From assembly GCA_947647645.1 (NCBI GenBank), contig CANSLE010000198.1:1-5149 (forward strand): a DNA stretch of 5,149 nt. Direction: 5' to 3'. The translations under genes and the position numbers were made by a program. The stretch comes from an uncultured Microbacterium sp. (lineage in GTDB: Bacteria; Actinomycetota; Actinomycetes; Actinomycetales; Microbacteriaceae). Positions within the stretch are counted from its first letter, which is position 1; the number at the start of each line of letters is the position of its first letter. Below are positions 1 to 4,984 of this stretch, one piece after another. A model generated the notes under the pieces. That model was not told the origin of the DNA and did not search any database. It worked only from the letters and a program-made list of their open reading frames with translations.

Positions 1-736
1 TCGGGGTCGGGGTGGGCTCGGTCGGCGTGATGACGGCGGGCTTCCTCTGCGCGTCCGTCACTGTGCCGGCCGTGTACACGCCGTCTCCGAGCGACAGCGC
101 GCCTCGCGAGGACGCGTCCGCCGGGACGCCGAAGTGAGTGGAGCGCCCCTTGTCGGTCGCGTCTCGCGCGTACGAGGACCACGTGAGCGTCTCGCCGTTG
201 CGTGCGATGCGGATGCCGCGAGTGCCCGTATTGGACATCCCCGCCTGTCCTGTCACGTGGAACAGGGGCACCTCGTCAGCGACGCCCACGTGCGCACGGA
301 ACTGCGCATCGGTGAAGCGCGTGCTGTCCACCGTCGAACCACTGGTGTACTGCATCCAGAACACGGCCGACGCGCCCGCGGGGATCACGGGGCTCGCCTC
401 GGTGACGATGAGGGGCTTCTCGGCGGTGACATCGGTGGGCGAACCCGTCGCGTTGTAGATGTAGCTGAGCGCGTATCCGCCCGCGCGCACATCGATCGCC
501 GCCGAGGAGAGATTCGTGATCTCGAAGAACTCGAACTGGTCCTGGTCCCCCGTGCTCCCGGCGACGAGGTCGGGGGTGCCCGCGTTGTCAGGCGCGATCT
601 CGGAGACAAGCAGAGGCCACGCCGCGGGCTGCTCGGCTGCGACCGCTCCGGTCGCGGTCAGAGGCCCGAAGGCCAGAGCGACGACGAGCGTTCCGGCCCA
701 ATGGGCGCGAACGAAGGAAGGAAGGTGGAGGGACAC
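1..736 (-). CDS. Secreted protein with lamin-tail-like (LTD) domain, C-terminus beyond the window
   Basis: The frame reads leftward from a GTG at 736-734 and is open to the left edge, giving 245 residues. Residues 1-34 look like a signal peptide: a short n-region with Arg10, a hydrophobic stretch (about 14-29, GTLVVALAFGPL), and an AVAA cleavage site near 33-34, so the protein should be exported. Residues about 40-165 match the lamin tail pattern: LLVSEIAPDN, then DQFEFFEITNLSS, a strand-rich stretch with GGYALSYIYN, then PAGASAVFWMQY. The readable part ends in a Pro/Thr-rich linker (TPTEPTPTP) that normally leads to another domain. In actinobacteria such LTD units often precede further LTDs and a metallophosphoesterase domain; that is family knowledge from memory and cannot be seen here. 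No Shine-Dalgarno precedes the GTG, but no other in-frame start lies near the signal peptide. A possible -10 (TAACCT, 786-781) sits in a GGTTAACC palindrome about 45 bases upstream. Confidence 0.78.
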   Translation of the reverse strand, partial: MSLHLPSFVRAHWAGTLVVALAFGPLTATGAVAAEQPAAWPLLVSEIAPDNAGTPDLVAGSTGDQDQFEFFEITNLSSAAIDVRAGGYALSYIYNATGSPTDVTAEKPLIVTEASPVIPAGASAVFWMQYTSGSTVDSTRFTDAQFRAHVGVADEVPLFHVTGQAGMSNTGTRGIRIARNGETLTWSSYARDATDKGRSTHFGVPADASSRGALSLGDGVYTAGTVTDAQRKPAVITPTEPTPTP

Positions 737-862
737 AAAGGGTGAGCAAAGCGACCCGAAGCAGACAGCCGGAAGCGAGCAGGTTAACCGGCGATGACCG
801 CGAGGGCGCCGTCGATTCGGCCCGGGATGCCACCCCCTCCTTCCCGCACGACGACCATGTCC

Positions 863-1258
863 TCATCCCTGGTAGCCGATGAGCCAGGTCACGCCGAACC
901 GGTCGCGCACCTGTCCGTCGTGGTCGCCCCACGGCCTCAGCGCAAGCGGGTCGAGCACCTCGCCGCCCTCGGCGAGCGCCGCGAACCACTCCTCGAGCGT
1001 CGCCGGCTCGGCGGTGCCCAGGAGAGAGAACAGGATGCCGCGGAGTTCGAGGTCCGGTTCGCCGGGAGCGGCATCCGACGCGAACAACTCGACGACGCCC
1101 TGCAACATGCCGTGCGCAATCCGGTCGGCGGGCCCGTCGGTGCGCCCGAACTCGCCGAACGTCGAGAGGACGAGCTCGCCGCCGAACACGCCCCGGTAGA
1201 ACTCGAGAGCCTCGCGAGCCACGCCATCGAAGGAGAGGTACGGGGTGAGTCCGGTCAT
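863..1258 (-). CDS. VOC family protein, PhnB/YjdN-like glyoxalase fold
   Basis: A complete 131-residue protein, the usual length for a single-chain PhnB-like VOC protein made of two beta-alpha-beta-beta-beta units. The N-terminal unit shows PYLSFDGVAREALEFYRGVFGG (residues 6-27), the typical strand followed by the (A)xxFYxxvFGG helix. His49 in RIAHGML sits where family members carry a metal-ligand-like His, followed by VELFASDA. The C-terminal unit has ILFSLLG, a helix LEEWFAALAEGG (89-99), and the family signature WGDHDGQVRDRFGVTWLIG (110-128). These proteins resemble 3-demethylubiquinone methyltransferase-like and bleomycin-resistance-like VOC proteins, but their substrates are mostly unknown and none can be assigned here. 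The ATG at 1258-1256 has no Shine-Dalgarno; a TATTCT box ends seven bases upstream, so it is probably translated from a leaderless mRNA. It is divergent from the proline-rich gene at 1367 and separated by 126 bp from the LTD gene downstream. Confidence 0.9.
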   Translation of the reverse strand: MTGLTPYLSFDGVAREALEFYRGVFGGELVLSTFGEFGRTDGPADRIAHGMLQGVVELFASDAAPGEPDLELRGILFSLLGTAEPATLEEWFAALAEGGEVLDPLALRPWGDHDGQVRDRFGVTWLIGYQG

Positions 1259-1265
1259 AGGGGCG

Positions 1266-1271
1266 AGAATA
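1266..1271 (-). promoter_or_regulatory. -10 box (TATTCT) of a probable leaderless promoter for the VOC gene
   Basis: Read on the minus strand the sequence is TATTCT-cgcccct-ATG. The TANNNT hexamer lies seven bases before the start codon, the distance expected when transcription starts at the A of ATG. No Shine-Dalgarno is present and no good -35 box is visible at 16-18 bp, so the call rests on the -10 match and its spacing. Confidence 0.55.
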
Positions 1272-1354
1272 CGTCGAACCGCTGACGCGCACGACCCCTC
1301 CTGTCAACCCCCGTGCGCGCCGCGCCGACCCGGCGAACAGTGGAGGACATGACG

Positions 1355-1361
1355 AAGGAGG
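1355..1361 (+). promoter_or_regulatory. Strong Shine-Dalgarno (AAGGAGG) that decides the start of the proline-rich gene
   Basis: AAGGAGG ends five bases before the ATG at 1367. Two upstream in-frame starts (GTG 1313, ATG 1349) are disfavoured: the first has no ribosome binding site, and the second has TGGAGG only two bases away. It is the best ribosome binding site in the window. Confidence 0.8.
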
Positions 1362-1366
1362 ACGAC

Positions 1367-1642
1367 ATGACCGATCCGCAGACCTTCCCGGCCGCCGGCG
1401 CGACGCCCGGCGTCGGCGCCGAGGACGCCCCCGAGATCGTCGAGCCCGACGCCGAGGCGCTGACCGAGCCGAGCACCGAGAAGGACCCGGGCGAGGAGCC
1501 CCTGGCGCCGCATCCGGAGGAACCGCTCGCACCGAACCCGCAGGAGCCCCTCGCACCGACCCCCGACGAGCCCACGACGCCGCAGGCGGAGGAACCCAGC
1601 CACCACGCCGTGGGCATCGGCGTGATCGACGACGAGGCCTGA
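1367..1642 (+). CDS. Small acidic proline-rich repeat protein, function unknown
   Basis: This 91-residue protein starts at the ATG that follows an optimal AAGGAGG. I do not recognise its family. It has no signal peptide, no membrane segment and no cysteine. It is rich in Glu, Asp, Pro and Ala and should be intrinsically disordered and strongly acidic. Residues 43-74 are four tandem eight-residue units, EEPLAPHP, EEPLAPNP, QEPLAPTP and the degraded DEPTTPQA, followed by another EEP. The C-terminus changes character to HHAVGIGVIDDEA (about 79-91), a short hydrophobic patch that could be a conserved contact motif; that is inference. It is a single gene: divergent from the VOC gene and convergent with the gene ending at 1677, with only 34 bp between the stop codons. 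No clear -10 box is visible upstream. The good ribosome binding site and G/C third positions support a real gene. Confidence 0.75.
   Translation: MTDPQTFPAAGATPGVGAEDAPEIVEPDAEALTEPSTEKDPGEEPLAPHPEEPLAPNPQEPLAPTPDEPTTPQAEEPSHHAVGIGVIDDEA
1493..1588 (+). repeat. In-frame 24-bp tandem repeat, four copies
   Basis: Units at 1493-1516, 1517-1540, 1541-1564 and 1565-1588 encode the consensus (E/Q/D)EPLAP(H/N/T)P. The first three copies are well conserved at the protein level; the fourth keeps the length and the EP but reads DEPTTPQA. Differences at synonymous sites (ccc ctg gcg, ccg ctc gca, ccc ctc gca) show that the copies have diverged while the peptide was kept. Confidence 0.85.
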
Positions 1643-1676
1643 CGAGGACCGCGCACGGTTTCGCCCCGGACCGGGT

Positions 1677-2255
1677 TCAGGACATCGGCCCGCGTCGGGC
1701 GGCGATCGCACCGTACCGCCATCCGGGCGCATCGCCGCCGCGAGGCGGCGCGATCGCACCGGTGTCGATCCCCGAGTTCTCCAGAAGCCAGGCGACCAGC
1801 GAGTTGGAGTTCCACATGTCGCCGATCCCGAACGGATCGCGTCCCCAGACGAAGCGGGGCGCACTGCCCACGCGTTCGATCAGCGCGGCCGCCGCGGCGG
1901 GCGACAGGGCGAGGCGGTGGGGCGGCTCCACGGCCCACTGACGATCGGGGATGACGCCGTCCCTCCAGCAGCGGATCTCGTAGCGGAAGAGTCGAGAGCA
2001 CCCGAGCCACCCCGCACCCACCGCCCCCTCGACGACGACGCCGCGGGGGCCCGCCGGTCCGCCCCAGACCGGCGTCATCTCGATGACATATCTGGCCTCT
2101 CCGTCGAAGACCTCGAGGACGGCGTGGAAGAGGGGGCGCGGCGACCGACGCGCCCGAAGGGCACGGAGCGACTCCCACCAGCGGCTCGTCCGGACGACGA
2201 CGCACCCACCCGCCCCGACGGGCAGCCACCACAGGTCCGCGGAGGACCCGGTCAT
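1677..2255 (-). CDS. Conserved-looking hypothetical protein with C-terminal WNSNSLVAWLL motif
   Basis: The gene encodes 192 residues from the ATG at 2255-2253. I cannot name the family. Notable parts: an N-terminal LWWLPVGAGG (8-17), a basic stretch, LFHAVLEVF (42-50) with His44, YVIEMTPVWGG (56-66), GAVGAGWLGCSRLFRYEIRCW (78-98), IPD (102-104), and near the end WGRDPFGIGDMWNSNSLVAWLL (137-158). There is no signal peptide and no clear membrane helix, so it is probably cytoplasmic. An early LxHaxLEv strand with a late N(C/S)NSfvawL helix recalls permuted papain-like (NlpC/P60, LRAT, PPPDE) folds, with Ser in place of the usual Cys; this is inference. The start is uncertain: an ATG at 2312 would add 19 residues and has only a weak GGAG. 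I prefer 2255 because a TAGCCT -10 lies between the two and LWWLPVGAGG then sits near the N-terminus. It is convergent with the proline-rich gene and divergent from purL. Confidence 0.75.
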   Translation of the reverse strand: MTGSSADLWWLPVGAGGCVVVRTSRWWESLRALRARRSPRPLFHAVLEVFDGEARYVIEMTPVWGGPAGPRGVVVEGAVGAGWLGCSRLFRYEIRCWRDGVIPDRQWAVEPPHRLALSPAAAAALIERVGSAPRFVWGRDPFGIGDMWNSNSLVAWLLENSGIDTGAIAPPRGGDAPGWRYGAIAARRGPMS

Positions 2256-2287
2256 GAGCGTCGACGGGCGCGAGACGGGGACCCCAT
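2252..2287 (-). CDS. Possible 11-residue leader peptide (upstream ORF) overlapping the next start by ATGA
   Basis: Reading from the ATG at 2287 gives MGSPSRARRRS followed by TGA at 2254-2252. The stop overlaps the ATG of the hypothetical gene (2255-2253) as ATGA, the usual arrangement for translational coupling. Its ATG lies six bases after a TAGCCT box, the same geometry seen before two other starts in this window. The peptide is Arg-rich near its end. The main gene has no Shine-Dalgarno of its own, so coupling would explain its initiation. The ORF is very short and could be chance. Confidence 0.3.
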   Translation of the reverse strand: MGSPSRARRRS

Positions 2288-2293
2288 GCGTCG

Positions 2294-2299
2294 AGGCTA
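2294..2299 (-). promoter_or_regulatory. Extended -10 box (TGATAGCCT) for the hypothetical gene at 1677-2255
   Basis: On the minus strand TG-A-TAGCCT forms an extended -10 element. Six bases downstream is an ATG (2287-2285), out of frame with the gene, that opens an 11-codon upstream ORF. Transcription would begin about 32 bases before the ATG at 2255. No convincing -35 is seen, as is common for extended -10 promoters. Confidence 0.45.
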
Positions 2300-2332
2300 T
2301 CACCCTCGGCATCCACTCCGCGGCCCGCGGGC

Positions 2333-2355
2333 GCGGGGCCGGGGCCCCGCCCCGC
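2333..2355. repeat. GC-only inverted repeat in the divergent promoter region
   Basis: GCGGGGC (2333-2339) is mirrored by GCCCCGC (2349-2355) around a nine-base centre that holds most of the palindrome CGGGGCCCCG. It lies in a run of 38 consecutive G/C bases (2318-2355) that also carries two CCGCGG palindromes (2318-2323, 2325-2330). It is placed between the -10 boxes of the two divergent genes, so it could be a protein-binding site or insulator. It has no T-tract and is not a terminator. Confidence 0.45.
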
Positions 2356-2380
2356 ACCGCCCAGCCGACGCCCGCCCGGC

Positions 2381-2386
2381 TAGACT
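2381..2386 (+). promoter_or_regulatory. -10 box (TAGACT) of the purL promoter
   Basis: TAGACT followed by GAGGCC fits the actinobacterial TANNNT -10 and shares the TAGRCTGAG core with two other sites in this window (4752, 4973). Transcription would start near 2393, leaving a leader of about 33 bases that contains the GGAG used by purL. No -35 consensus is visible in the pure G/C sequence upstream, and no riboswitch-like structure fits in so short a leader. Confidence 0.6.
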
Positions 2387-2425
2387 GAGGCCGTCCCCGG
2401 CACCCGAGTCTTGGAGTCCCGCCGC

Positions 2426-4759
2426 GTGAGCACCCCCGCATCCGACAGCAAGGTCGCAGACACTGTCGAGAACGCCGTCCAGACGCCGGAGAAGGAGCAG
2501 CCCTACGCGGCGCTCGGTCTCAAGAGCGACGAGTACGACCAGATCAAGGAGATCCTCGGCCGCCGCCCCACCAGCGGCGAGCTGGCGATGTACTCGGTGA
2601 TGTGGAGCGAGCACTGCTCCTACAAGTCGTCGAAGATCTACCTGCGCCGTTTCGGGCAGAAGGTCTCCGAGGAGATGAAGGCGCGCCTCATGGTCGGCAT
2701 GGGCCAGAACGCCGGCGTCGTCGACGTCGGCGAGGGCTGGGCCGTGACCTTCAAGGTCGAGAGCCACAACCACCCCAGCTACATCGAGCCGTTCCAGGGC
2801 GCCGCGACCGGCGTCGGCGGCATCGTGCGGGACATCATCTCGATGGGCGCGCGTCCCGTCGCGGTCATGGATCAGCTCCGCTTCGGCGCGATCGACCACC
2901 CCGACACCGCCCGCGTCGTGCACGGTGTGGTCAGCGGCATCAGCTTCTACGCCAACTGCCTGGGCCTGCCCAACATCGGCGGCGAGACCGTGTTCGACGC
3001 GGTCTACCAGGGAAACCCGCTCGTCAACGCGCTCGCGGTCGGCGTCATGCGCCACGAGGACATCAAACTCGCCAACGCGACCGGCGCCGGCAACAAGGTC
3101 GTGCTCTTCGGTGCACGCACGGGCGGCGACGGGATCGGCGGCGCGTCGATCCTGGCATCCGACACCTTCGCCGACGGCGGCCCCACCAAGCGCCCCGCCG
3201 TCCAGGTAGGCGACCCGTTCGCCGAGAAGGTGCTGATCGAGTGCTGCCTCGAGCTGTACCGCGACGAGCTCGTCGAGGCGATCCAGGACCTGGGAGCTGC
3301 GGGTATCTCCTGCGCCACGAGCGAGCTGGCCGCCAACGGCGGTTCGGGTATGCGCGTCGACCTCGAGAACGTGCTGCTGCGCGACCCCACGCTCACGCCG
3401 GAGGAGATCCTCATGAGCGAGAGCCAGGAGCGCATGATGGCGATCGTCGCGCCCGAGAAGCTCGACGCGTTCCTCGCCGTCACCGGCAAGTGGGATGTCG
3501 AGACCAGCGTGCTCGGCGAGGTGACCGGCGACGGCCGTCTGCAGATCTTCTGGCACGGCGAGCAGATCGTCGACGTCGACCCGTCCACCGTCGCCGTCGA
3601 CGGTCCCGTCTACGAGCGCCCGGTCGCCTACCCGACCTGGATCGATGCCCTCCGCGACGACTCGGCGTCGGCCCTGCCGCGCACCGACGACGCCGCCACG
3701 CTGAAGGCGCAGTTCCTCGATCTGCTCGGCAGCCCGAACCTGGCCGACACCAGCTGGGTGACCAACCAGTACGACTACTACGTGATGGGCAACACCGCCC
3801 TGAGCTTCCCCGACGACGCCGGCATGATCCGCGTCGACGAGGAGAGCGGTCTCGGCTTCGCGATCGCGACCGACTGCAACGGACGCTTCTGCCAGCTCGA
3901 CCCCTACGCCGGCGCGCAGCTGGCCCTGGCCGAGGCGTACCGCAACGTCGCCGTCACGGGCGCCGTGCCGACGGCGGTGACCGACTGCCTCAACTTCGGC
4001 AGCCCGGAGAACCCCGAGGTCATGTGGCAGTTCGGCCAGGCGGTCGACGGTCTCGCCGACGCGTGCCTCGAGCTGGGTGTGCCCGTCACGGGCGGCAACG
4101 TCAGCTTCTACAACCAGACCGGCGACACCCCGATCTTCCCGACCCCCGTGGTCGGCGTGCTCGGCATCATCGACGACGTCGCCCGCCGCATCCCGAGCGG
4201 CTGGCAGGATGCCGGCGAGAACATCTACCTGCTCGGCGTCACCGCCACCGAGCTCAGCGGCTCGGCGTGGGCCGAGACCGTGCACGGCCACCTCGGCGGA
4301 CGCCCGCCGGCGGTCGACCTCGCGCAGGAGAAGCGCCTCGCGGAGCTCATCCACGCGGCATCCCAGCAGGAGCTCGTCTCGAGCGCGCACGACCTGTCCT
4401 CGGGCGGTCTGGCGCAGGCCCTCGCCGAAACCGTGACGCGGTTCGGCGTCGGCGCACGCGTCTGGCTGCGCGAGATCATGGAGCGCGACGGCGTGGATGC
4501 CGCGACCGCCCTGTTCAGCGAGTCGACCGGCCGCGTCGTGGTCTCGGTGCCCCGCGAAGAGGACGTGAAGTTCCGCGGACTCTGCGAAGGCCGCGGCTAT
4601 CCCGTGCTGCGCATCGGCGTGACGGACGTGGCCGACGGCGACGAGCCGGCGCTCGAGGTGCAGGACGTGTTCACGGTGACCGTGTCGGAGCTGCGGGCGC
4701 GGTCGCAGGCGACCCTCCCGGCGCATTTCGGGCCGACGGTCTCCGAGCCCGTAGGCTGA
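2426..4759 (+). CDS. purL: Phosphoribosylformylglycinamidine synthase subunit PurL
   Basis: PurL is the ATP-dependent synthase subunit (EC 6.3.5.3) that converts formylglycinamide ribonucleotide to the amidine (FGAM), the fourth step of de novo purine synthesis. It works in the cytoplasm with PurQ (glutaminase) and PurS. The 777 residues match the small PurL type, which lacks the fused glutaminase of the roughly 1300-residue enzymes. Landmarks: RRPTSGELAMYSVMWSEHCS (46-65) with the conserved His63, the nucleotide-binding ESHNHPS (112-118), then GAATGVGGIVRDIISMGARP, GGETVFD, TGGDGIGGAS, QDLGAAGISCATSELA and MSESQERMM; in the second half, the duplicated AIRS-like domain shows GNTALSFPDDAG, DCLNFGSPENPE and PVTGGNVSFYN. 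It is intact with no frameshift. The start is a GTG with GGAG (2413-2416) nine bases upstream; a TTG at 2411 is the alternative. purS and purQ are not adjacent. Confidence 0.98.
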   Translation: MSTPASDSKVADTVENAVQTPEKEQPYAALGLKSDEYDQIKEILGRRPTSGELAMYSVMWSEHCSYKSSKIYLRRFGQKVSEEMKARLMVGMGQNAGVVDVGEGWAVTFKVESHNHPSYIEPFQGAATGVGGIVRDIISMGARPVAVMDQLRFGAIDHPDTARVVHGVVSGISFYANCLGLPNIGGETVFDAVYQGNPLVNALAVGVMRHEDIKLANATGAGNKVVLFGARTGGDGIGGASILASDTFADGGPTKRPAVQVGDPFAEKVLIECCLELYRDELVEAIQDLGAAGISCATSELAANGGSGMRVDLENVLLRDPTLTPEEILMSESQERMMAIVAPEKLDAFLAVTGKWDVETSVLGEVTGDGRLQIFWHGEQIVDVDPSTVAVDGPVYERPVAYPTWIDALRDDSASALPRTDDAATLKAQFLDLLGSPNLADTSWVTNQYDYYVMGNTALSFPDDAGMIRVDEESGLGFAIATDCNGRFCQLDPYAGAQLALAEAYRNVAVTGAVPTAVTDCLNFGSPENPEVMWQFGQAVDGLADACLELGVPVTGGNVSFYNQTGDTPIFPTPVVGVLGIIDDVARRIPSGWQDAGENIYLLGVTATELSGSAWAETVHGHLGGRPPAVDLAQEKRLAELIHAASQQELVSSAHDLSSGGLAQALAETVTRFGVGARVWLREIMERDGVDAATALFSESTGRVVVSVPREEDVKFRGLCEGRGYPVLRIGVTDVADGDEPALEVQDVFTVTVSELRARSQATLPAHFGPTVSEPVG
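4752..4757 (+). promoter_or_regulatory. -10 box (TAGGCT) inside the end of purL, leaderless promoter for the 44-residue gene
   Basis: The sequence reads TAGGCT-gagcgc-ATG. The hexamer ends six bases before the ATG at 4764, a spacing that suits a leaderless transcript, and no Shine-Dalgarno is present. The box overlaps the last purL codons, and its final T is the first base of the purL TGA (4757-4759). No clear -35 is seen. Confidence 0.55.
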
Positions 4760-4763
4760 GCGC

Positions 4764-4898
4764 ATGAGCGACGACGACGAGTACGCCGGCATGAACGAGG
4801 CGCGCACGCGCCGCACCCGCATGATCGCGTGGGTCACGATCATCGCGCTCGTCCTCGTCGGTGGCGGTGCCACGGTCCTCGCCCTCCTCTTCGGCTGA
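4764..4898 (+). CDS. Small single-span membrane protein (44 residues), function unknown
   Basis: The reading frame starts at an ATG four bases after the purL stop and gives 44 residues. The N-terminus is acidic (MSDDDEYAGMNEA), followed by a basic stretch (RTRRTR, 14-19) and one hydrophobic helix, MIAWVTIIALVLVGGGATVLALLFG, at residues 20-44, ending at the stop. By the positive-inside rule the N-terminus should be cytoplasmic and the protein a tail-anchored single-span membrane protein. The strong amphipathic layout and G/C third positions argue for a real gene despite its size. Its own TAGGCT box lies in the purL stop region, so it may be transcribed both by readthrough from purL and from its own promoter. 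I do not recognise the family; a link to purine metabolism rests only on position. Confidence 0.75.
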   Translation: MSDDDEYAGMNEARTRRTRMIAWVTIIALVLVGGGATVLALLFG

Positions 4899-4972
4899 GT
4901 CCCGGCAGGAACCCCGGGCGGAGGCGGTGCCCCGCGGCATCCGGATCTGCGGGCGCTCCCAGGCGATCTGGT

Positions 4973-4978
4973 TAGGCT
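4973..4978 (+). promoter_or_regulatory. -10 box (TAGGCT) of a probable leaderless promoter for the gene at 4985
   Basis: The sequence reads TAGGCT-gagggc-GTG, with six bases between the box and the GTG at 4985, and no Shine-Dalgarno. The nine bases TAGGCTGAG are identical to those before the ATG at 4764. The upstream sequence shows no clear -35. Confidence 0.55.
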
Positions 4979-4984
4979 GAGGGC

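Noticed and set aside
1313..1366. Upstream GTG (1313) or ATG (1349) as the start of the proline-rich gene
   Set aside because: Neither has a properly spaced ribosome binding site, whereas AAGGAGG sits five bases before the ATG at 1367.
588..1556. A 322-residue minus-strand open frame over the VOC and proline-rich genes
   Set aside because: It overlaps the well-supported VOC gene in another frame and the plus-strand repeat gene, and its Arg/Pro/Ser-rich translation looks like high-GC noise.
1665..1675. CCCGGACCGGG as a bidirectional terminator between convergent genes
   Set aside because: The loop would be one base and there is no T-tract on either strand.
2387..2425. A purine-responsive riboswitch in the purL leader
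   Set aside because: The predicted leader is about 33 bases, too short for a known purine aptamer, and no conserved riboswitch core is visible.
1917..2429. A 170-residue plus-strand frame opposite the hypothetical gene
   Set aside because: Its composition is low complexity (Arg, Pro, Asp, Ala), and it runs through the divergent promoters. The minus-strand frame shows protein-like patterning.
2602..4767. A 721-residue plus-strand frame overlapping purL
   Set aside because: It is an out-of-frame shadow of purL, Arg-rich and without domain-like sequence; the purL frame carries all the conserved motifs.
4901..4918. CCCGG...CCGGG hairpin after the 44-residue gene as a terminator
   Set aside because: The stem is only 5 bp and no T-run follows; I cannot support termination from sequence alone.
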